A stretch of 64,000 nt of DNA from assembly GCA_029204225.1 (NCBI GenBank), contig CM055110.1, forward strand, positions 14,410,914-14,474,913, in the 5' to 3' direction. This document shows positions 1 to 9,376 of this stretch, one piece after another. The position numbers and the translations under genes were made by a program. The notes below the pieces were generated by a model. The model had not been told where the DNA came from, did no database searches, and saw only the letters and a list, made by a program, of their open reading frames with translations. This DNA is from Diphasiastrum complanatum. Lineage: Eukaryota; Streptophyta; Lycopodiopsida; Lycopodiales; Lycopodiaceae. The number at the start of each line of letters is the position of its first letter. Position 1 is the stretch's first letter.

Positions 1-147
1 CCACAATAATGTTCATGTTCTAACATGGTTGTTGTTGTGGATGGATGCAGGTGAGCATATTCTCCTCAACTCGGAGCTTTTGCTGGTTGTTAGGTTTGGT
101 CAATATGATATGTTCGACTGTGATGATATGATATGATATGTTTGGTC

Positions 148-150
<3 letters not shown>

Positions 151-198
<48 letters not shown>

Positions 199-216
199 CA
201 CACACACACACACACA
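151..216. repeat. (AC)n microsatellite
   Basis: About 66 bases of alternating AC with one interruption near 197. A short run of ATATG pentamers lies just before it. No gene is seen in the first 530 bases. Confidence 0.97.
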
Positions 217-536
217 AGATTCCCAGAATGCATTGATGACTAACAATCTTGTAACTATGCTAGTTATCTTTAATTTCTAGTAAACACCTTCCTACGATCT
301 ACTGTCACCTCAAACCATTGGAATCTATTTTTCCAAGCTATGAAGATAGGTTGTGTGTGAGTCACCATTTCTGCAAGTTTTCCATTCAGACCACTTTATT
401 TGATTTTGGCAGTCCGTACAAAACGTGTACTCAGAAGGGTTTAAGTTCACAATACTTACAATTTTTTGCTTCTTGCATTCATCTTCATGCCAGCACAAGT
501 ATCTCATAAGATCTTTGTCCTCCATAGTAAATTTTA

Positions 537-682
537 TGTGCCAAACTTAGCATTCAAACATCTAATCCATTCATTAACATCAAATTACAATGGAAATACA
601 AGAAATATAAAAAGTAAGCCAAAAATCAAGAAGATAGCTAAACATAGCAAAATTTCACCAAAATAGGCAAAGTAAAGTATCA
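537..682 (-). repeat. LTR-like direct repeat, left copy (putative 3' LTR)
   Basis: About 146 bases starting TGTGCCAAACTTAGC recur with small indels at 1864-2009. The right copy is preceded by a primer-binding-site-like sequence on the minus strand, so the pair may be the LTRs of a small, decayed minus-strand element. The left copy may run further right: a TATAAATA-like box lies on the minus strand near 876-884. The similarity stops near 682, so the LTR outer ends are not defined. Confidence 0.4.
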
Positions 683-689
683 TTATTCA

Positions 690-1850
690 TGATTATTAAT
701 CATTCACAAGATAGGGGCCTGATTTTAGAGCGTGATCATAGCTCTCATGTGATTTTAGGCACATGAACCACTTTCTCCCATCAAGAAACCTCTCAAAGAG
801 AAGCTCCCAAGATCTCTTAAAAACTCAAAATATACAAAATGAACAATAGCCTCCAAATTAGCACAATCATAGCTATTTATAGTGGTCATTTGTGGCTCTA
901 CTATAACGTTTGGGGCCATATTTGACTATATTTGCAAAATGCGGAGGTGAGAGAGAGGGAGGGGGTATAGGGCTGGATGGTGGAGGAGGCGCATGAGAGT
1001 AGAGAGAAGAGAGGGAAAAAAAAAAAAAAACCTCAGGAGGGCACCTAAGGAGGAGAATAGGGAGAGAGAACGTGCGGGGAGATAGGCAAACTTGCGAGAG
1101 ATTGGGGGTGGGTGGCACTAGGGAGTGGTACACGTGGGAGGGTTAGGTTTAGGCTAAAGTTTTTTTTTTTTTCTCCTTCAATGTTTATTCAGGCCCTAGG
1201 GTTAGGGTTAGGAAAATTGGCTAGGGTGTCTCTTTGTTTTTGCACTTTTTTTTCTTGAAGGTAGGGATAGGGTTGTGCGAAGGTAGGGTTAGGTCAGATT
1301 TTTTTTTTAAATGAACCTGCGAAAGCTTCAGATTGAAGAAATAGGAAAAAAATTAACAAAGGAGCAAAACTTCAGAAATGAAAAGTTGATGTGCTCTCCC
1401 AAATTTCCACCAAAAACTAGTTTTAGATCTCCTTCACAAAAATTATTATATCTCTCTCAATTTTCAACCAAATTGGCTGCAAATTGGCTCAAATTCAAGC
1501 TAAGGCAGAGTTTACAATCCATTAAATTACAATCACAAAAATCGGCCAAAATTTCAGCCAAAAATGGAGAAAAACAGTCTGCAAAAACTATAACTAATTA
1601 AAAATGGAAGTAAATCACTAAAATGGCCATAACTTGGTCATTATAGCTCCATAATCAAGAAAAGTTTATGTACCTCCAAAAAGTAAACAAAAGACCTTTT
1701 GAATCTATCAATAAGAAATCACACATATAATGAAGAATAGATGGTTAAAAAATTGAATCAAAGCTTGCTGGAAATTGGAAAAATAAGAAACCTATACCAA
1801 ACTTAACAAAAACACACCCAAATCTGATGGGGAAAGGATCTTAGGCTCTG
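690..1850. other. No gene seen; interior of putative decayed element
   Basis: AT-rich sequence between the two LTR-like repeats. It holds a purine-rich stretch at 940-1130, homopolymer A and T runs near 1019, 1160 and 1300, and short open frames without recognisable domains. I could not identify gag or pol. Confidence 0.4.
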
Positions 1851-1860
1851 ACACCAAAAT
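1849..1860 (-). other. Possible tRNA primer binding site
   Basis: On the minus strand this reads TGGTGTCAGAGC, one base from the initiator-Met primer site TGGTATCAGAGC. It lies a few bases from the right LTR-like repeat, as expected for a minus-strand element. The position is approximate by a few bases. Confidence 0.4.
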
Positions 1861-1863
1861 TGT

Positions 1864-2009
1864 CATGTGCCAAAACTTAGCATTCAAACATCTAATCCAT
1901 TCATTAACAATCAAATTACAATGGAAAATACAAGAAAATCAAGAAAGTAAGCCAAAAATCAAAGAAGATAGCCTAAAAGTAGCAAACTTCACCAAAATAG
2001 GCAAAGTAA
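1864..2009 (-). repeat. LTR-like direct repeat, right copy (putative 5' LTR)
   Basis: Second copy of the 537-682 repeat. It begins TGTCATGTGCC just right of the primer-site-like sequence. The match ends at about 2009, where unrelated sequence begins, so this copy is truncated. Confidence 0.4.
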
Positions 2010-2278
2010 TTGAATTCTTGTTTTAGTTTCAATAGCTAATCTAGTTCTTGATTGTTCTTTGATTCAGGTAGTTAGTAGTAGGATCGTTCTATGTGCTGAA
2101 CGTTAATCTGCTTGAGCTGTAGATGGTTGCATGGCTAGTGTATGCATGTAGCTGAGTATTGGATTTGAGTTACCTACTGACAGGCTGGGAAATATCGACC
2201 GAACCACAACTTCACCGATCCTAACATGTCCTGAGTTACACCTCAACCACCGCTAATCGTTCAAAACTCGAACGGAGT

Positions 2279-2297
2279 CATAACTCCACATTTAGAA
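2279..2297 (+). repeat. Target site duplication, left copy
   Basis: CATAACTCCACATTTAGAA, 19 bases, repeated exactly at 2382-2400. The two copies flank the tRNA-like insertion. Confidence 0.85.
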
Positions 2298-2381
2298 TCA
2301 AGGGTGCTGGCTCAATTGGTTATTTTGACATCCAAAGTTTCTTTGGTCTCAAGTTCGAGCCTCCCCTTGGAAACCAAGAAG
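2298..2381 (+). mobile_element. tRNA-derived SINE-like insertion, 84 bp
   Basis: The insert lies between two exact 19-bp direct repeats, the signature of target-primed reverse transcription. It contains TGGCTCAATTGG (2308-2319), which matches the RNA polymerase III A-box consensus at 11 of 12 positions. A B-box-like AGTTCGAGCCT follows at 2352-2362, about 44 bases downstream. The spacing is tRNA-like. There is no unrelated body and only a short A-rich end (AAACCAAGAAG). It is either a very short SINE or a retroposed tRNA-like transcript. It sits in the leader of copy A and is younger than that leader. Confidence 0.75.
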
Positions 2382-2400
2382 CATAACTCCACATTTAGAA
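2382..2400 (+). repeat. Target site duplication, right copy
   Basis: Exact second copy of the 19-base sequence at 2279-2297. Confidence 0.85.
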
Positions 2401-2434
2401 CGAACATCTCTTTGACATCTTGATCGAAGGAAAC

Positions 2435-3085
2435 CGTCACATCTCAACTGGACCCTTCAGTCCAAATTTCAACCGGAGTGCTCAATCCAAACTTGACCGG
2501 AGCACTGCCATCAATTCTCAACCGGAGCATTTCTTTCGCACCTCAATTGGAGTGTTCAGTCAAAACTCGACTGAAGCACTGCCATCAATTCTCAACCGGA
2601 GCATTTTGCTTGCATCTCAACCGGAGTGCTCAGTCCAAAGTCGACCGGAGCACTGCCATCAATTCTCAATCGGAACATTTCGCTCGCATCTCAACCGGAG
2701 TGCTCAATAAAAACTCGACTGGAGCACTGCCATCACATCTCAACCGGAGCATTTCGCTCACTACTCAACCGGAGTGTTTAGTCCAATCTCGACCGAAACA
2801 CTATGCCCAGATCTCGACTGAAGCACTTTGTCAGATCTCGACCGAAGCATTTTGTTCAAATCTCAACCGAAGAACTCTCCTCAGATCTCGACTGGAGCAC
2901 TCTGCTCAGATCTCGACCGGAGCACTCTCCTCAAATCTCAACCGGAACACTGCTCTTGAATTTCAACCGGAGGCCATAGTCACCTCTCAACCGACGACCT
3001 ACTTCCAATCTCAACCGGAGCTGGACCTCTGTCAAATTTCAACCAGAGCCGGAGCCTCACTCAAGTTCCAACCGATGCACATCTG
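2435..3085 (+). repeat. Tandem array of about 26 degenerate 25-bp units
   Basis: Each unit starts with a variant of CTCAACCGGAGC or CTCGACCGGAGC, and unit length varies from 24 to 28 bases. From about 2480 to 2760 three unit types repeat in the same order four times, giving a higher-order period of about 74 bases. The array keeps long frames open (for example 2478-3092), but their content is only repeat-encoded and is not taken as a gene. Related units appear on the other strand near 20690-20840 and 21690-22040. Confidence 0.85.
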
Positions 3086-3274
3086 TCCTTGACTGTCACA
3101 AACCGTAGTAGACTGCAATATTACGGTTTACAGCCTTCAACGACCTCCATTGACCATCCCCAACCGAAATCAACTCATAACAGACCACAACAACCGCATT
3201 CCGACAACCGTATCCACCGTAACTAGAGGTGCACGAGTTTATTTCCACAATCCTACAACACTCTACGAGCTGTC

Positions 3275-4515
3275 ATGGATCGCCCTAACGATCCGAATAC
3301 TATAGAGGACTATCCACCAGAGATGGTCTCCCCATCTACCAGACAAGCTCGATTTAACAGGTATTCCAGGATGAAATCCAAGTCCGAGAGCCATCCACAA
3401 ACCCATTCGACAGATGGGAACCTACGCATTATGAAGCTCCATACGAACGACCACAATTCCATGCTGCCGAATCATCCCATGCAAGAGCTCACTTAACGGA
3501 GCTTTTGCAAATAATGTTCCACATACTGAAAAAAAGGACCCCAAAGCTAGACTTACCTAAGTACGATGGTAACACTGATCCTCAGAGATTTCTCCAAGTC
3601 TTTGAGAACACTTGTGACGTCTACGGCGAGACATCACTAGAGGCCATGATACAGCTCTTTTCGATGACCATGATCGATTGCACACGAGAGTGGTTTTTTA
3701 ACCTTGATCGTGAAGATAAACATGACTGGTTACTCTTGAAAGAGGCATTTATCAAACGGTTCAAGCCTTTTCGCTTGATAGAAAGTCCTTTTGTCAAACT
3801 AAGTAATATCAAAATGACAAAAGACGAAAAAGTACGTGACTATATCGAACGATTTAAACGATTAAAAAGTCAGGTACAAGAGCAACCTACCAAGTCTATG
3901 CTCATCATTTGGTTCCTCGTTGGACTTCCCCGATGGATCAGACGTGAACTTCGTTCCAATGATGAATATACATCATTGAAACAAGCCATGTCTGATGCCA
4001 TTCGAGAAGAAGACGAGGGCTCAGATGTTGAGGAACCATGAGAACGAAAAGCACATCGTGTTGTCCAAGAAGCTCGACCAATAATGACACACGAGAACAA
4101 TTATGGAAAACACAGATGGAGTTGCTTAATCAGCAACACCAACAACAGAGAGGAGAAATTCACAAAAGAGTTTCAAAACACTCTTAAGTCTATCCAAAGT
4201 TCGATGCCAGGTCAGTTACCCACTGGCCAAATCCATCATAGACGAGAGAACACGTGGTGCCCTCACTGCCGAGGTACACACACTGGCAATGAGTGCCCTT
4301 CATACCAACCAGTCCCAGATACCTCCTTGATCGAATGTGAAATCTGCGACTTTTATACCTCCCTTATTGCTATTATAACCCGAGGAATCAGCCTCACACC
4401 AGTCAGGAGGACATTATCAACCTCCTCAACAACCATTTGTTTCATAGCAACAACACACGTCCTATCCACCACGAAACAACCAGATCCATATACAAGAGTT
4501 GCCCAGACAACCTAG
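3275..4515 (+). pseudogene. Ty3-like gag, copy A (broken)
   Basis: Starts MDRPNDPNTIEDYPPE. A stop near 3494 is followed by a long open segment (3505-4041) with the retrotransposon gag fold signature: [20 protein letters not shown], then [26 protein letters not shown] and [10 protein letters not shown]. After a stop at 4039 the coding continues in shifted frames to a zinc knuckle near 4256-4294 that reads WCPHCRGTHTGNEC. Gag would form the particle that packages element RNA. Copies B (18.0-19.4 kb), C (41.5-41.8 kb) and D (63.4-64 kb) share the same protein. Stops and frameshifts make this copy dead. Confidence 0.85.
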
Positions 4516-4573
4516 ACATGAACCTCAACAACAGGTGGCACTCTTAGGACCACCACCACGAGGACAACAAGAT

Positions 4574-5474
4574 CTAGTCAGGAAGATCATCATTGACTGG
4601 TGCAGTTGCTTTTTCAGCACTTGGTAGTCTGGAAAGGTGATCCGCCATGAAATGTTGGGACCCTTTCTGAACGATTATACGGAAATTAAATTCCTCCAAA
4701 ATTAGTAGCCATTGAGCTATTTGTCCCGCCTTACAGGACTTAATTAACGATATATAGGAGTGCTTGATGGTCTGTGTAAAAAGCAAAAGTCTGGCCTAAT
4801 AAATAATGTCGTAGTTGTTGTACCGCATAGACCATTGCCAATGCTTCTCTCTCTGTAGTGGTATAGTTTACTTCTGCAGGCACAAGTTGTTTGCTTAAGA
4901 AACGTATGGGAAAGTCCTTGCCATACTCGCCCGGTTGTGCAAGAAGACCCCCAATGGCCTACTAACTTGCGTCAGTATCATACATGGTATTCTTTCGTGT
5001 AATCTGGCGAGCGGAGTATGGGAGCTGTTGTGAGTGCTGTCTTCAACTCCTCAAAGGCCTTAATTCGTTCTTCGGTCCAGCGAGGATCTACCACAACTAA
5101 ATAAATGAGACGTGCCTTGACGGCATAGTCGATTATAAAGATGCGATAGTAGTTGGTATGACCGAGGAAGACATATACTTCCTTCACTGTTGCAGGTAGG
5201 GGCTTGTCCATGATAACCTTGATTTTTGACGAGTCGATAGAAATACCGTCCTTTGATATTATATGCCCAAGTACAACCTTGTGGGTGACCCATATTTGGC
5301 ATTTATCAGGGTTTAGTGAGATGTCGAACCTACGACATCGAATGAAGATTTTCTACAAGGTGTCTAGGTGCGTAGCAGCGGAAGAATGTACACCTAGATC
5401 GTCAAGATAAATCTCCACGACCCGATGTAATAGATCTTGATAGGCCTAGTTGTATGACCCGTTGGAATGTTGAG
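4574..5474 (-). pseudogene. Ty3-like reverse transcriptase 3' part and RNase H (broken)
   Basis: Read on the minus strand, the part from 5474 downward resumes the polymerase after the MITE: RT motif YLDDLG near 5405-5420, then the connection (LGHTNYYR, near 5150), then RNase H, ending in a segment with FRIIVQKGSQHFMADHLSRL near 4620-4680. Several frameshifts and stops occur. No integrase follows; the sequence breaks at about 4570, against a gag in the opposite orientation. Together with 5853-6550 it is one pol remnant. Confidence 0.85.
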
Positions 5475-5852
5475 CATTAGAGGAGTTCTTAATCCAAAAA
5501 AGACCCTTTGTAAAGATTCTTTTGATATTTTTTCTCAATTTTTTCTTACACATAGACCAATCAAAACACTCAAATTTGAAATCTACGTAACATAACTTTT
5601 TGAGTCCACATTTTGATTCCACACTAAAAATGGCATAACTTTTTAATGGTAAGTCCGAATTTAGTGGAGTTTGGTGCATTAAAAAGCGCTCGACAAGGGC
5701 TTTCCAATGATATGTTAGATGACATACTTTTGAGCTATGATTAAAAAGTTATGGCAAGTCAAAAGTATTAGTGTTATAATATTTTAATAATATAAAATAC
5801 ATCTTGCACGAATTCTTAAAGGGTCTTTTTGGAGCTCAAAACTCCTCTAATG
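5475..5852. mobile_element. MITE (378 bp) inserted in reverse transcriptase
   Basis: Both ends carry inverted repeats starting CATTAGAGGAGTT, followed after a short variable gap by AAAAAGACCCTTT. The interior is AT-rich and non-coding. On the minus strand it interrupts the RT directly after the codons for PFGLCNAP, and the expected continuation (TFQR) resumes on the far side. The flanking triplets GAG and GGG could be a decayed 3-bp target duplication, so the superfamily is not settled. Confidence 0.85.
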
Positions 5853-6550
5853 GGGGCGTTACATAAGCCAAAAGGCATAATGTCATAAGCGTAAACGCCA
5901 CTCTCTGTGGCAAAAGCCGTTTTATGTTTATCTTCAGGGGCTATTTGAACAAGGAAATAGCCGCTGAACCCATCCAAGAAGCTGAAAGCTTCAGCTTCTG
6001 CCATTTCCTCTAATATTTGGGTCGTTAGGGGCAAGGGAAAATGGTCTTTCTTCGTAACTGCATTAAGGTTCTTGAGGTCAACACAGATACGAAGCTTGCC
6101 GTTTTCCTTGGGTACAACCACAATGGGTGATACCCAATCAATATGTTGAACTTCATAAATGAAACCAACATCCAGCAATTTCTTAATATATTCGTCGATC
6201 CTCTCACTATAGACTGGGTTACTGAGGTAAGGTTTAGCCCTAACAAGCTTAGCATTGTCTTCTAGAGGAATCCGATGTACTACTATTTCAGGGGGGATTC
6301 CTTTCATCTCGGTATAATTCCATGCAAATATATCCTTATATTTGCGTAATAAAGTCTCTAGATCAGACAGTTGGGTTGATGACAAATGTGCACCAACATG
6401 AACTATTAGATCTATGTCCTCGTCAGGATCTTTAAGGTTTAGTGGAATTGTCTTAGCGGGTCCTTCAAAGGAATTGGAACTTGGTGTAGGTTCCCGATGT
6501 GGCTGGTGAAATGGAGGAAGGAGAGAAGAGTTAGAGGGAGGTAGCTCATT
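5853..6550 (-). pseudogene. Ty3-like reverse transcriptase, 5' part
   Basis: The minus-strand segment begins near 6550 and includes TQLSDLETLLRKYKDIFAW, then the RT fingers and palm: VVPKENGKLRICVDLKNLN, DHFPLPLTTQILEEMA, FSFLDGFSGY and IMPFGLCNAP. This is typical of Ty3-type pol, with the first catalytic Asp in FLDGFSGY. It ends where the 378-bp MITE has inserted. The same-strand continuation is at 4574-5474. Confidence 0.9.
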
Positions 6551-7340
6551 AGCTAATGCTTTAATCTAATGGAGATACATTAAAAAAGCATAATCCATGG
6601 AAATAGCAAAGCATAGAAAAATAGAAAGCTTCAATGAAAATCATTAGACAAGAAAGCAAAAGCTCACGAGAATGCTTGAATCCACAAAGTGGTAGAGTTT
6701 ACTCCTCTCTATTAGCATGTAAAATGGAGTACAAGAGGTGCCTTTTTATTCTTCGGAAGGCCCTTGCCCCTTTGCTTCTATTGGCTATTTCATTAAAGAG
6801 AGGATTGAAATCCTAACCCTTCACAAGAAACACATCTAAATCTAAGGTGCACACAGAAGCACACTCCACCTACCACCACTTTGACTTTGTAGGGTCCACG
6901 GGTTTCTTGATGGCGCCTTATTAGATAGCCAGTAAGTTGCTGCTTAAATTCAACGCGAGCAAAGCTGTGTTCGTCGGCCGGTCAAACAAAGACTTTGTTA
7001 ACGCCCTCCAACCAAAATTGGGCAATCCACGTTTGAAATTTATTGGGCCATGGAGGGCCGAGCATTGATGTTCTATGATACAGCCTTGCCACTAGGAGAT
7101 GATCCTCTAGCTTGTCAAATGCCAAGGCTTTATTTGAATCAAAGAATAGCGAGGGCAAAAAATCATCCCATTTGGTGGGGACCCGTAGCAAAAACTCTAG
7201 ATCGCAGACAAATTCAACAGCCGCACGAACTGTGGGATCCAAGCACTTGAAGTATTGCTTATGAAATTGGACTAGAGCCCTTTTGGCATCTACGTCTGTT
7301 CTTGAGTAGATCTTTGGCCAGTTGAGCATCCTAATGATAA
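6551..7340 (-). other. Probable retroelement sequence upstream of the pol remnant
   Basis: The minus strand has a 115-codon open stretch (6982-7329) that reads in the direction of the pol remnant and ends near EGVNKVFV. I do not recognise a domain in it. It may be another part of the same element or older flanking sequence. Confidence 0.3.
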
Positions 7341-7769
7341 TATGGGGTACTGATATTTTTACACAAAGGCATTGGGCAAAGATTTATTTGAGAAGCATAT
7401 GTTGTCTCTTGACAAGGAAAAACATAGCTTCAATGTTGGCAAGCTAAATTTGAGAGGGAATGTGAAAATTATGCAAATATCCAAGTTGGAGAGCTATTCA
7501 TTAGTTTGACCAAAAGTCAAAGTGTGGCCTCACACATCTGAAACTAGCAAAAAAAGGTCAGAGTCTAGAATTCATATTTTATTATTTAGTTCGTAGTTAA
7601 TTGTCGAATAGATGAATCTAGTCCATTGATTTATTGGATGGCTACGATTTGGGATGAAATACTAGTTTTAAAAGCTTCTATGTTTTACCTACTAAATTGG
7701 CTAAAGTTTTCTCATTATGTATCTCATTTTTTGTGATGAACTTTAAAGAAAAAGGTCACACCCCAAAAG

Positions 7770-7800
<31 letters not shown>

Positions 7801-9312
7801 TTTAGTACATCAAAGAAGTGTATCTCCTATCTCCTATCATGTAGGCGCTCTTTATCATGTAATAGAATCAAGTTTCCAATCTTTTGTCAATCCTTTTTAT
7901 ATCTAGAAAAAGTTCATCATGCACAGTAAAGAGCTAGTTTCTCAAATGCTTGTTATGCTATGCATGTTACAGGTTTTAAAATTTTAAATTGTTTGGATCT
8001 TGACACTATTAGGGTTTTCTTAGTGTTTGAAACTTTTATAATCTCTAGTATCTCATAAACAGGCCTTTGCATTTATAATGATTATTCATAAATCATATCT
8101 GGTTTTTCTAAAAGTTTGTATATTTCTCAGTGCTAAAGCATAAGGATAAAAAAAACGTATTAAAACTTTTGTGAATTTTTGCATTAGTAAAGATTGAAGT
8201 TTGTGGTACTATTTGGATCAAACCCAAATCCTAGCATGTATGAATTTTTAAGGTTGCAATTTTTTCCTCTCATAGGAGCATAGCTTCATTTGCATTTCAT
8301 GAAAGCATGAACAAGCAATAAGAGTTATTTCAACATAAATTTGCTATGTTGGATTTAAGGCATTTTTTTCCTTGAAGAAATTTATTTAGAAATGCTCACA
8401 ATCATCTAGAAATAATAGCAATTTCAAAACAAATAATTTTTTTGTAAAATTTTAGCCTTATGATATGTTTTGTGTAGAACAAGCTAATTGAACTAACTTG
8501 TATTTTTGAAAATTGTATATGAATCTATTTGCAGCATCTGAATGTTTCCAATACTCTATCTTCCAATAGGGATTCTAAAACAAAACTCATGGGCATTTCT
8601 TATTGTGACCATTTGTGTGTGAGCTTTCTTGAGAGATTATATTGAGGAAGGGACAATATGGCAAGTTGGGTAAGAGGGAAATTCATGCCTCTTTTGATAT
8701 GTTCACAATACTTGGGGCTTGGCTTCCAAGTTAGGCTGACATAAAACTGTACATTTGTGCATAAAATATATAGTATATTGTGAGTAATGAGCTTTGCACT
8801 AGCTTTTGGGTGGTGGGGAATGAGAGATTAGATTGAAATATTTGAAAGGAGTAATGAGTCATATCCATTATCATCAATCCATATTGTCGTGTGTTCTTTT
8901 AAAACTGAACCTGCCTTTAAGGCACTCGTTGCATGAGACCACAGCTTATTCAAGTAGATTAATTTGCCTTGACAGCCTTTCACATAACTCTCACCAAGTG
9001 GTGATCCCTTGACAAATCATCTAATTCCCTAGACAGGGACAGATCTCTATCAGCTTACATCATGCTACAACACGATACTTCAAACCTAAAAGATGTAGCT
9101 GCACATACAGTCAAATTGGCATTTGACATGTAACCAAAGAACCCCCTCCTCCAAGAGAGTTTGTGAAAAGGAAATGTCATGAAATTTTCTAAGCATCGTA
9201 AAGAAGGGAACACAATGTAACGAAATGAGTTGAATCATTACAGTCCTAGCAAAACTGACTCTGTAAGAGTTTGCCTCATCGAATAGAGTTTAAGCCGTAC
9301 GCAACATGTGAT
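7341..9312. other. No gene seen; region downstream of HCF136
   Basis: AT-rich sequence with a short CT microsatellite at 7770-7796 and no convincing open frames. The last few hundred bases before 9312 should hold the HCF136 3' untranslated region (minus strand). I could not place a clear polyadenylation signal. Confidence 0.5.
7770..7796. repeat. (CT)n microsatellite
   Basis: About 13 uninterrupted CT units. Confidence 0.95.
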
Positions 9313-9376
9313 TCAACTCAGGTAGCGAAGTAGTACACCATCATTCCCAAGTACAAATCCTTTATCATCTATGAAC
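9313..9376 (-). CDS. HCF136: HCF136 exon 8 (last)
   Basis: Completes Lys427 and encodes [20 protein letters not shown], then TGA at 9315-9313. The acceptor is TTCACAG. This is the expected C-terminus of the family. Confidence 0.95.

Larger units (their letters stand above)
2180..3240 (+). repeat. 5' leader of a Ty3-like element (copy A)
   Basis: A/C-rich sequence with many CAACCG and GACCG motifs, leading into the gag remnant at 3275. The same kind of leader precedes the gag of the complete element at 10835-23418, in the opposite orientation, so this is taken as the leader of another family member. No LTR was found upstream; the element is truncated at its 5' end. A tRNA-like insertion lies at 2298-2381. 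Confidence 0.65.

Noticed and set aside
1139-1220. Telomere-like GGGTTAGGGTTAGG
   Set aside because: Only about two units plus variants; too few to call an interstitial telomeric array.
2435-3085. CRISPR-like array
   Set aside because: Units are contiguous and degenerate, without equal spacers, in plant nuclear DNA.
2478-3092. 204-codon open frame as a gene
   Set aside because: It consists wholly of the 25-bp tandem array; the peptide is repeat-encoded.
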